The notes under the pieces were generated by a model. It saw nothing but the letters and a program-made list of their open reading frames with translations, had not been told where the DNA came from and did not search any database. Source: DUZB01 sp963747555 (lineage in GTDB: Bacteria > Desulfobacterota > DSM-4660 > Desulfatiglandales > Desulfatiglandaceae). From it: DNA of 64,000 nt. How positions within the stretch are numbered: position 1 is the first letter of the stretch; each line of letters starts with the position of its first letter. A program made the position numbers and the translations under genes. Shown here piece after piece: positions 1-7,247 of this stretch. The stretch is taken from NCBI GenBank assembly GCA_963747555.1, contig CAVVFZ010000036.1, forward strand, positions 67,700 through 131,699, in the 5' to 3' direction.

Positions 1-2
1 AG

Positions 3-1058
3 CTGATTGATCTCCTGGCGCCCGAGGTCTTCAGAACCTATTCGGCAAGGCCGGAACGCTTGCGTGAGGTAACCAGAGGATCAAAGAGTAAAACCATCAT
101 TATCGATGAAGTTCAAAAAATCCCCGAGCTTCTTGATGTGGTGCATAAACTTATTGAAGACGGAGCAGATCGCCATTTTATTTTGACCGGATCCAGCGCC
201 CGGAAACTGAAAAGGACCGGGGTCGACCTTTTAGCCGGTCGGGCGCTGGTCAAGACAATGCACCCTTTTATGGCTGCTGAACTCGGTGAATCCTTCTCCT
301 TGGCGGCGAGCCTGCAGATCGGGCTGGTGCCCTTGATCACCAGTTCGCCTGATCCCCGGGAAACGCTTGCCGCGTATGTCGCCCTCTATCTGAAGGAAGA
401 AGTGCAGATGGAAGGAATTGTGCGTAATATTGGCGCTTTCAGCCGCTTTTTGGAGGCAGTCAGTTTTTCCCATGGCAGCACATTGAATATCTCTGATGTG
501 GCAAGGGAATGCCAGGTAAAACGAAAAACCGTGGATAATTATCTTGCCGTGCTCGATGATCTGCTCCTCTCCTTCCAATTGCCGGTTTTTACAAAGAGAG
601 CCAAGCGCCACCTGATTTCTCATCCTAAATTTTATTATTTTGATAGCGGTGTTTTTCGGTCCGTGCGACCAACAGGCCCCCTTGACAGCCCCCATGAAAT
701 TGACGGGGTCGGACTCGAAGGCCTTGTTGCCCAGCACCTGTTAGCTTGGATTGCATATAGCAACAACAACTGTAATCTCTATTATTGGCGGACAAAATCA
801 GGGGTTGAGGTCGATTTTGTCCTCTACGGGCAAGATACCTTCCAGGCTATTGAAGTGAAGAATTCCGCCGGGATCAACAGCAAGATGCTCAAAGGGTTAA
901 GTGCATTTAGAGCGGATTATCCGGAGGCGCAGGCTCTCCTTCTCTATCGCGGCAACGAACGGCTTTTAATCAATAACATTCTCTGCCTGCCCTGCGAGCA
1001 GTTTCTCCGGGATCTGGTTCCGCGCCAACCAATCGCGACAGAATTGCAGGATGGATGA
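3..1058 (+). CDS. AAA+ ATPase with DUF4143 domain, 5' end cut by window
   Basis: The frame is open from base 3, so the gene starts left of the window and its Walker A loop is not visible. What remains begins just before a Walker B-like run (IIIDEVQ, near base 100), followed by a sensor-like LTGSSARKL. The second half has the DUF4143 layout: a small winged-helix-like region and then a restriction-endonuclease-like fold with VEVDFVL and AIEVKNS. This family (COG1373) is very common in anaerobes, often near toxin-like or mobile genes, and its physiological role is unsettled. It is convergent with nothing and is followed by a short-chain dehydrogenase. Family call is firm; function is not. Confidence 0.85.
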   Translation: MIDLLAPEVFRTYSARPERLREVTRGSKSKTIIIDEVQKIPELLDVVHKLIEDGADRHFILTGSSARKLKRTGVDLLAGRALVKTMHPFMAAELGESFSLAASLQIGLVPLITSSPDPRETLAAYVALYLKEEVQMEGIVRNIGAFSRFLEAVSFSHGSTLNISDVARECQVKRKTVDNYLAVLDDLLLSFQLPVFTKRAKRHLISHPKFYYFDSGVFRSVRPTGPLDSPHEIDGVGLEGLVAQHLLAWIAYSNNNCNLYYWRTKSGVEVDFVLYGQDTFQAIEVKNSAGINSKMLKGLSAFRADYPEAQALLLYRGNERLLINNILCLPCEQFLRDLVPRQPIATELQDG

Positions 1059-1176
1059 TGCCGTGATGGACAGTAACGAAGCCCATCATAACCAGATGAT
1101 GCAGTTATTGACGGATCGTTCAAACGCCGCAAGTTTTGTCAGGGTAGTGTTTGATCTGCTGAAAATGGTAGATTGA
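1051..1176 (+). CDS. Possible 41-residue ORF overlapping the ATPase stop
   Basis: An ATG at 1051 overlaps the end of the preceding gene by 8 bases and reads 41 codons to a TGA. The product is acidic at its N-terminus (MDDAVMDSNEAHH) and hydrophobic at its C-terminus. I recognise no domain. It could be a remnant of a longer gene or a chance frame; there is only a weak purine run upstream. Confidence 0.2.
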   Translation: MDDAVMDSNEAHHNQMMQLLTDRSNAASFVRVVFDLLKMVD

Positions 1177-1217
1177 AGACGTGTTAAATAATAGCTATTC
1201 AAAAAGGAGAAATAACT

Positions 1218-1979
1218 GTGTCTGAAAAATATGGGCGGATTGCCGCTGTAACCGGAGCCACATCCGGTATTGGCGAAGCTACGGCTCGGAAGTTCATTGC
1301 CGCCGGCTTTGGTGTGGTCGGGAATGGGCGCAACGGCGTCAAACTGGCTGCGCTCGAAAAAGAACTCGGTCCCGCATTCCGCGGCGTTGTTGGCGATGCC
1401 GCCGATAACACCGTGCTGGAACACCTCTTTACTACGGGGGAGGAACACTTTGGCAAAACATTTGACATCGTGGTTGTGAATGCAGGCCGAGGTCTGGACG
1501 GCTCGGTCATGAGTGCCGATTTGTCCCAATTTGAGGACCTCATTCGGATAAATGTGATCGGCGCCCTTTCTCTTCTGCAAAAGGCCGCAAGGAAGATGGT
1601 GGATACCCAGCAAGATGCATTCCCCGAATCCACAGCCGACATTGTCATTATAGGCTCGGTTGTCGGTCGGAACATCTCGCCGTTCAGCACGGTATACGGG
1701 GCTTCCAAGTTTGCGGTACATGCCTTGGCGGAGGGCCTGCGACGCGAAGTCGCCCCCAAAGGGATTCGCGTTTCCTTGGTTGAGCCGGGGTTGCTGATGA
1801 GCGGCTTTCAGGCCGGCGCGGGCTATAGTGAGGAACTGGTGCAGAGCCTTGAAGAGAAATTTGGGCCGGCGCTGGTTGGAGATGACGTGGCAAACGCCAT
1901 ACATTTCATCGTCACCCAGCCTCCCCATGTGCACATAAGCGACATGATTGTTCGCCCCACACGCCAGGATTATCCGTAA
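1218..1979 (+). CDS. Short-chain dehydrogenase/reductase (SDR)
   Basis: A classical SDR of 253 residues, a cytoplasmic NAD(P)-dependent oxidoreductase. The cofactor loop TGATSGIG is at residues 12-19, the structural NAG at 88-90, the catalytic Ser near 147 and the YxxxK pair at Tyr160/Lys164; Asn112 completes the tetrad. The GTG start at 1218 follows AAAGGAGA at a good distance. The substrate cannot be read from sequence; the closest general group is clan SDR_c5-like (YdfG-like) serine/3-hydroxy acid dehydrogenases. It is followed 34 bases later by a secreted barrel protein, so the two may or may not be co-transcribed. Confidence 0.88.
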   Translation: MSEKYGRIAAVTGATSGIGEATARKFIAAGFGVVGNGRNGVKLAALEKELGPAFRGVVGDAADNTVLEHLFTTGEEHFGKTFDIVVVNAGRGLDGSVMSADLSQFEDLIRINVIGALSLLQKAARKMVDTQQDAFPESTADIVIIGSVVGRNISPFSTVYGASKFAVHALAEGLRREVAPKGIRVSLVEPGLLMSGFQAGAGYSEELVQSLEEKFGPALVGDDVANAIHFIVTQPPHVHISDMIVRPTRQDYP

Positions 1980-2013
1980 CTTCCATAGTCATTCGAAAAT
2001 GATGGGGGAAATC

Positions 2014-2751
2014 ATGAAAAAGTTCCTCCTTGTGGCGATCTTGTTGCTTGTTCCGGCCACAAGTGCCTTTTCCGGGCCGCCTTTTCGCACTGATGATCCT
2101 ATTCCGGTGGGCTACCATCATGGTGAAATCTATCTTTTTTCAACCGGGGTTCACGATGCAGAAGGAACGAGCGGAGTGGGACCGGCGGTGGAATTTAACT
2201 ATGGGATCTTGCCCGATACGCAATTTCACGTCATTGCACCCATGGCCTACGACGCGCCGGGGGGTGAAGTCTCCCATTTCGGCTACGGCGATACCGAGAT
2301 CGGGGTAAAATACCGCTTTGTCCATGAAAGCGATGTGCTTCCCGCGATTGGAATATTCCCTCTCGTAGAAATTCCGACAGGGGATCAGGATAAAGGTCTG
2401 GGCAATGGAAAGGCTCAATGCTTTTTTCCGGTCTGGCTGCAGAAGGACTTCGGTGACTGGACTACTTATGGGGGGGGTGGTTATTGGGTCAACCCCGGTT
2501 CGGGGAACAAGAACTATTGGTTTTCCGGCATTTTATTGCAATACAATTTTTCGGACGTCTTTTATTTGGGAGGGGAGGTTTTCTATCAGACTGCCGATAC
2601 CGTAGACGGAAATGACGGCAGCGGTTTCAATGTGGGTGGCAGCGTCCCGTTGGTTGGCGGTTTCCAGCTTTTATTCTCCGCAGGTCGTGGATTGACCAAT
2701 GCCTTCAACAACAGGTTCTCTTATTACGTCGCCCTGTATCGTGCCTTTTAA
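2014..2751 (+). CDS. Outer-membrane beta-barrel protein (phenol MetA-type/transporter family)
   Basis: I place the start at 2014 because it gives a clean signal peptide (MKKFLLVAILLLVPATSAFS) behind a GGGGGA ribosome site; in-frame starts upstream (1948, 2001) would hide it. The mature ~220 residues are rich in Gly, Tyr and alternating hydrophobics and end in an aromatic residue (YRAF), typical of an outer-membrane barrel. The opening PPFRTDDP and the later VEIPTGDQDKGLGNG resemble the family once named 'MetA-pathway of phenol degradation'. The transported substrate is unknown. A weak hairpin (2767-2786) follows the gene. Confidence 0.75.
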   Translation: MKKFLLVAILLLVPATSAFSGPPFRTDDPIPVGYHHGEIYLFSTGVHDAEGTSGVGPAVEFNYGILPDTQFHVIAPMAYDAPGGEVSHFGYGDTEIGVKYRFVHESDVLPAIGIFPLVEIPTGDQDKGLGNGKAQCFFPVWLQKDFGDWTTYGGGGYWVNPGSGNKNYWFSGILLQYNFSDVFYLGGEVFYQTADTVDGNDGSGFNVGGSVPLVGGFQLLFSAGRGLTNAFNNRFSYYVALYRAF

Positions 2752-2880
2752 TACGGGTATTGGTTTCCGATGCTTTACTCCATCGGGCATTTTGATGTAT
2801 AAGTGCATCACAGAATGCAAGCAGCTATTCTCCTGGGTGCGCAGTCAGACTTGTTCCACAATCATTGCAACGATTGAGAG

Positions 2881-3137
2881 GTATCCTATTCAAATTCCCT
2901 GATACTATGTTTGGATTCAGCAAAGCCATTCCGCCACAGGGTCTTTTTTGCTGCCCCATCTGATTCCTGTGGAGCGCCGGTCCTTTTAGGCTGCTACGGA
3001 GAGATCCTTGAAAACTAGGCATTATTTCTTGTACCAGCCTAAAAGGACCTCTCAACGGACCGTGAAGGTCGATCCAAGATGCGGCAGTAAAAAAGACCCT
3101 GTGACTCCATTCATGCCGGGATTTTTGAATAAGATAC
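2881..3137. mobile_element. MITE-like foldback element, copy A
   Basis: A 257-bp element bounded by near-inverted ends: GTATCCTATTCAAA on the left and TTTTTGAATAAGATAC on the right. It is itself a long imperfect palindrome; the inner arms GGTCCTTTTAGGCTG (2979-2993) and its exact complement (3035-3049) are perfect, and an outer pair around CACAGGGTCTTTTTT / AAAAAAGACCCTGTG adds to the stem. Copy B at 4153-4408 is its reverse complement at high identity. There is no transposase gene inside, so it is non-autonomous. The rest of the 2752-3169 gap shows nothing else recognisable. Confidence 0.75.
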
Positions 3138-3169
3138 ATTGAAAGGATGCCTCACCCGAGAAAAATGGA

Positions 3170-4144
3170 TTGAACATGACCTTTGATGAGAATCAGTGGT
3201 TGCGGTTGATTGTTGCTGTGGTGGCTACCGCCGTTTTTGTGGCTGCCAGCGTGATTTTCCTGGTCTATCTGGAGCGGAAGGTGGCAGGCCATGTTCAACG
3301 AAGGCCCGGTCCCTTTGAGGTGGGGCCTCACGGAATGCTTCAAACCATTGCGGACGCTCTGAAGCTCCTTTCAAAACAGCCGCTTAAACCGGACGGAGCG
3401 GATCCGATTTTGTTCTGGCTGGCGCCCCTGACGGCCTTTGCACCGACGATGCTGCTTTTGCTCCCTATTCCCTTTGGGCCCATTCTTACCGGATTGGAAG
3501 TGAACCTGGGACTTCTGCTGATCCTTGCCTTTTCAGGTGTCAATGTGCTCGCACTCTGTCTGGCGGGGTGGGGTTCCAACAATAAATGGGCGCTTCTGGG
3601 GGCGGCCCGGTCCGTGGCGCAGGCGGTGGGATATGAGATCCCGCTGCTGCTCTCGGTCGTGGCTGTGACCTTTACCAACGGCACCCTGAATCTGTCGGAG
3701 ATGGTGGCAAACCAGGGACCTTATCCCTGGCACTGGAATATCGCGACCCAGCCCCTGGCTTTTTTCATCTTCTTCGTCTGCGCGGTAGCGGAGACCAACC
3801 GCAACCCCTTCGACCTGCCCGAGGCGGAAAGCGAGCTGACCGCCGGATTCCACACGGAATACTCGGGAATGGGATTCGGCCTCTTCTTCTTAGCCGAATA
3901 CACGAATATGATCGTGGTGTGCAGTGTTTGCACCGCCCTTTTTTTGGGAGGCTGGCAGGGACCTTTTCTCCCCGGTTTCTGGTGGTTCCTGGCCAAGATG
4001 TACGTGCTTTTGCTGGTCATGATGTGGTTTCGATGGACCTTTCCCCGTCTCCGATTTGACCAGCTCCTGAACTTGAACTGGAAATGGCTGTTGCCTTTGA
4101 GTCTGCTGAATCTCGTTGTAACGGCCTTTATCATGAAGATTTAA
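3170..4144 (+). CDS. nuoH: NADH-quinone oxidoreductase subunit H
   Basis: Membrane subunit of complex I that forms the floor of the quinone cavity (322-324 residues, usual length). The family signature LVYLERKVAGHVQRRPGP lies near residues 28-45, and AETNRNPFDLPEAESEL near 205-221 is the conserved charged loop; about eight membrane segments are evident. A TTG at 3170 has the better-spaced GAG, but ATG 3176 is equally possible. It begins the membrane-arm gene run, yet is separated from nuoI by a 278-bp gap holding foldback copy B, and the upstream neighbour is another foldback copy instead of nuoABCD. Confidence 0.96.
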   Translation: MNMTFDENQWLRLIVAVVATAVFVAASVIFLVYLERKVAGHVQRRPGPFEVGPHGMLQTIADALKLLSKQPLKPDGADPILFWLAPLTAFAPTMLLLLPIPFGPILTGLEVNLGLLLILAFSGVNVLALCLAGWGSNNKWALLGAARSVAQAVGYEIPLLLSVVAVTFTNGTLNLSEMVANQGPYPWHWNIATQPLAFFIFFVCAVAETNRNPFDLPEAESELTAGFHTEYSGMGFGLFFLAEYTNMIVVCSVCTALFLGGWQGPFLPGFWWFLAKMYVLLLVMMWFRWTFPRLRFDQLLNLNWKWLLPLSLLNLVVTAFIMKI

Positions 4145-4152
4145 GGAGAAAT

Positions 4153-4408
4153 GTATCTTATTCAAGAATCCCGGCAGGAATGGAATCACGAGATCTTTTT
4201 TGTTGCCGCATCTTGGATAAACCTTCACCGACTGTTGAGAGGCCCTTTTAGGCTGGTACAAGAAATAATGCCAAGTTTTCAAGGATCTCTCCGTAGCAGC
4301 TTAAAAGGACCGGCGCTCCACAGGAATCAGATGCGGCAGCAAAAAAGACCTCGTGACGAAATGGCTTCCCGAGTTTATCTTGCGCTACGAGAAATTTGAA
4401 TAGGATAC
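4153..4408. mobile_element. MITE-like foldback element, copy B (inverted relative to copy A)
   Basis: A 256-bp element with ends GTATCTTATTCAAG and AAATTTGAATAGGATAC. It matches the reverse complement of copy A along nearly its whole length, with the same internal palindrome. It sits 8 bases after the nuoH stop and ends 15 bases before nuoI, so any transcript across the operon carries a large hairpin here. An open frame inside both copies (starting MYLIQ) is shared only because the DNA is shared, and I do not call it a gene. Confidence 0.78.
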
Positions 4409-4423
4409 GGAGAATTTTTTTCC

Positions 4424-4918
4424 TTGAAAGAATCACTCAAACAAATGGGAGAAGACGTTCTGGGGCTCTGGAGCCTGGTGAAAGGGCTCAAGATTACCGG
4501 TGGCTACTTTTTTTCGAAACAGGTGACGGTCCACTACCCGAGGGCTTGCGTGGATAACCTGGCAAGCTTTCGCGGTCCCGTTCAACTTGTGCCCGACCCT
4601 GAAGACCCATCCATACCCCTCTGTGTTGCCTGTATGACCTGCGCTTCCACCTGTCCTACCGGGGCCATCTCAGTGGTTAGAAAAAAAGCGCCCAAGCCCG
4701 AAGGTGGGGATGAGGGTGAAAAGACGGCAGCCCAAAAAACTCCAAAAGGCCCTGGAAAATTCACTTATGACTACACGGTCTGCTGCCAGTGCGGCCTGTG
4801 CGTGCAAAACTGCCCCAAAGGGGCTATCCGGTTTTCGGGAAACCCGTTTTCCGCGAGCACCGACAGGAGAGATTTCGAGTTTGATCTACTGGAGAAATTC
4901 AGGATAAACGATGTCTGA
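4424..4918 (+). CDS. nuoI: NADH-quinone oxidoreductase subunit I (2x[4Fe-4S])
   Basis: Ferredoxin-like subunit that carries the N6a/N6b iron-sulfur clusters linking the hydrophilic arm to the membrane arm. Two motifs are intact: CVACMTCASTCP and CCQCGLCVQNCP (CxxCxxCxxxCP spacing). Length (164 residues) is normal; a lysine/glycine-rich linker separates the motifs. I use the TTG at 4424, 11 bases after GGAG; ATG 4445 is the alternative. It overlaps nuoJ by 8 bases, so it is translationally linked to the downstream genes. Confidence 0.94.
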   Translation: MKESLKQMGEDVLGLWSLVKGLKITGGYFFSKQVTVHYPRACVDNLASFRGPVQLVPDPEDPSIPLCVACMTCASTCPTGAISVVRKKAPKPEGGDEGEKTAAQKTPKGPGKFTYDYTVCCQCGLCVQNCPKGAIRFSGNPFSASTDRRDFEFDLLEKFRINDV

Positions 4919-5432
4919 CACCATGGAAATTCTGGCGAAGGTCGCTTTTGCTTTCTACGCCCTCATCATATGCGGCGGTTCCATCTTGGCTGTTACTTCC
5001 AGAAGCCTGGTGCGCGCCCTGGTGGGTCTGATTGCCGTGATGATTGCCGTTGCGGGCATGTACCTGTTGCTGGCGGCGCCGTTTATCGCCTTTATGCAGA
5101 TCCTCATCTATGTGGGGGGCGTCAGCGTACTCATTTTTTTCGCCATCATGCTCACAAGAGCTACGGCGGAAGGCGATGAAGCCGGTCGGGTTTCCTTTCG
5201 TCAGGGGGTCAATGCCCTGGCATGCCTTCTGGCGCCGGCAGTGATTTTGTCCGCGGTGATTGTTCATCATCCGGGAAAAAGTCTCCATACTCCCGTAAAT
5301 GTTGCGGCAGCGGTTCTGGGGAAAGGGATGTTGGGTCCCTACCTCCTTCCTTTTGAGCTGATTTCCGTGGTGCTTTTTGCGGCCATGGCCGGAGCGGTGC
5401 TTGTGGCCTGGCGGAAGCGGGGGGAGAAATGA
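4911..5432 (+). CDS. nuoJ: NADH-quinone oxidoreductase subunit J
   Basis: Five-helix membrane subunit of complex I (173 residues). The third-helix region (IAFMQILIYVGGVSVLIFF) is the family signature, containing the pi-bulge helix near the quinone-proton coupling axis. Overlaps nuoI by 8 bases and nuoK by 4 (ATGA), typical of this operon. Confidence 0.94.
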   Translation: MSDTMEILAKVAFAFYALIICGGSILAVTSRSLVRALVGLIAVMIAVAGMYLLLAAPFIAFMQILIYVGGVSVLIFFAIMLTRATAEGDEAGRVSFRQGVNALACLLAPAVILSAVIVHHPGKSLHTPVNVAAAVLGKGMLGPYLLPFELISVVLFAAMAGAVLVAWRKRGEK

Positions 5433-5737
5433 CGGATCTCATGCTGTTTCAACTGGTGGGCCTGTTCCTTTTGTGTGCCGGGATTTTCGGATTGGTATGG
5501 CGTAAGACCCTGGTGGGCATGCTCATTGCCCTGGAACTAATGATCAACGGGGCCGGGCTTTCCATCGTGGCGGCTGGACAGCTCACCGAGGGAGACGCCG
5601 TTATCGGTCAGTTGAGCGCCCTCTTTGTCATGGGACTGGCGGCAGCGGAAGCGACCCTGATCCTGGCCATTGTTCTCGTGGTATTCAAACGCCTTAAAAA
5701 TACGCAAACGATCGATGTTTCCCAACTGCGGGGATGA
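5429..5737 (+). CDS. nuoK: NADH-quinone oxidoreductase subunit K
   Basis: Three-helix antiporter-like subunit (102 residues, normal). The two conserved membrane glutamates are present: one in GMLIALELMINGAGL and one in GLAAAEATLILAIV. Both are needed for proton translocation in characterised complex I. ATGA overlap with nuoJ. Confidence 0.95.
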   Translation: MTDLMLFQLVGLFLLCAGIFGLVWRKTLVGMLIALELMINGAGLSIVAAGQLTEGDAVIGQLSALFVMGLAAAEATLILAIVLVVFKRLKNTQTIDVSQLRG

Positions 5738-5741
5738 ATGG

Positions 5742-7241
5742 GTGTCCGTGGAACCTCAAACCATAGAAAGTGTACGTCCACTTCTTCCCGTGGCGATTAC
5801 CTTTGCGGCGCCTTTTCTGATTCGACTTTTTGCCGGAGACCGGAACAGGCGGGAGGCGGTTTCCTTTGTTTTGGCCTCCATGGCCTTTCTGGCCGTGGTG
5901 TCCATGACGCCGGGCATTCTGAAAGGACATATTTACACGTACACTCTGTTCACGATTTTGCCGGGGGTCAAGGTAAGTTTCTGCGCGGATGGACTGAGCA
6001 TGGTTTTCGCCCTCATCTCGTCCTTTCTCTGGATTCTCACCACGTGCTACAATATCGGCTATATGAGAACCCTGAAAGAGCATGCCCAGACACGGTACTA
6101 TGTCTGTTTCGGCGTGGCCATATTCGGAGCGCAGGGGGTATCCTTTGCGGGGAACATCTTTACCCTGTATCTGTTTTATGAGATCATCACCCTGTTTACC
6201 TATCCCCTGGTAGCCCATTACCAGAATAAGGAGGCCTTCGAGGCGGGAAAAAAATATCTCGTATACCTCCTGGGCACATCCAAGCTCTTTTTTCTTCCGG
6301 CCTTGGTCCTTACGTATGTCATTTGCGGAACCCTCGATTTCCGGTTGGGGGATATCCACAGGGGAATCTTTCCCGCGGATGCCAATCCCACTCTCCTGGT
6401 GGTGGTCTACATCCTTTTCCTGGCGGGACTGACCAAAACGGCCATGATGCCGCTTCACAGCTGGCTCCCTTCCGCCATGGTGGCGCCTACGCCCGTTTCA
6501 GGTCTGCTGCACGCCGTGGCCGTGGTCAAGGCGGGCGCATTTTCCGTGTGTCGGATCATGCTCTCGTGCTTCGGGCTGGATTCTCTCGACTCGCTGGGCC
6601 TGGGGATGCCCACGGCGTATGTGGCCGGCTTCACCATTATAGCCGCCGCTCTCATTGCGCTTACAAAAGATGATATCAAGGCCAGGATCGCCTACTCCAC
6701 CGTAAGTCACTTGAGCTACATCGTCATGGGGGTGGCTATGTTGTCCCAGGGAGGCATAGAAGGAGGAATATCGGCCATTGCTCATGATGCCTTTCCAAAG
6801 ATCACCCTCTTTTTTGCCGCGGGCTGCATCATGGTGGTGACGGGCTCCAAAAAAATCAGCCTCATGAACGGTCTTGGCCGACGCATGCCCTGGACGTTCG
6901 GCGCCTTCGCCCTGGCCACCCTTTCTTTTATCGGCCTGGCGCCGGCCAGTGGATTCCTTAGTAAATTCTATTTGATTACCGGCGCCACGGATGCCGGCCA
7001 GACGGTGCTGATGTTGGTGATCTTTGTCAGCGTTCTCTTGAACATGGCCTACTTTGGTCCCATCGTGATCCGGGGTTTTTTTATGCCCCCCGTGGAAGGG
7101 GTGGAGATGGCGACGTATGCCGAGGCCCCGTGGAGCATGGTGATTCCCATGTTTACGATTGCCGTGCTTTCCATCCTGCTCGGGTTTTATCCGGAGGCAT
7201 TTGTGAATTTTGTGGATGTCTACGGGGGATTCTGGAGATGA
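5742..7241 (+). CDS. Antiporter-like subunit (NuoL/MrpD family), intact ion-channel residues
   Basis: A 499-residue proton_antipo_M protein with about 14 membrane segments. I choose GTG 5742 behind GGGGATGAATGG, just after the nuoK stop; GTG 5748 and ATG 5715 are alternatives. Key residues known from NuoL/M/N are present: the TM5 Glu (LFYEIITLFTYPL), the TM7 Lys (TKTAMMPLHSWLP), the TM8 Lys (VVKAGAF) and the TM12 Lys (GFLSKFYLI). It lacks the C-terminal lateral-helix extension of a standard NuoL, which appears instead on the next gene. Likely a proton (or sodium) translocating subunit of the membrane arm. Confidence 0.85.
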   Translation: MSVEPQTIESVRPLLPVAITFAAPFLIRLFAGDRNRREAVSFVLASMAFLAVVSMTPGILKGHIYTYTLFTILPGVKVSFCADGLSMVFALISSFLWILTTCYNIGYMRTLKEHAQTRYYVCFGVAIFGAQGVSFAGNIFTLYLFYEIITLFTYPLVAHYQNKEAFEAGKKYLVYLLGTSKLFFLPALVLTYVICGTLDFRLGDIHRGIFPADANPTLLVVVYILFLAGLTKTAMMPLHSWLPSAMVAPTPVSGLLHAVAVVKAGAFSVCRIMLSCFGLDSLDSLGLGMPTAYVAGFTIIAAALIALTKDDIKARIAYSTVSHLSYIVMGVAMLSQGGIEGGISAIAHDAFPKITLFFAAGCIMVVTGSKKISLMNGLGRRMPWTFGAFALATLSFIGLAPASGFLSKFYLITGATDAGQTVLMLVIFVSVLLNMAYFGPIVIRGFFMPPVEGVEMATYAEAPWSMVIPMFTIAVLSILLGFYPEAFVNFVDVYGGFWR

Positions 7242-7247
7242 GAAAAC

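Noticed and set aside
4151..4399. Open frame inside the foldback elements (MYLIQ...)
   Set aside because: It is conserved only because both copies are the same DNA element, and it has no ribosome site fitting or homologue I know.
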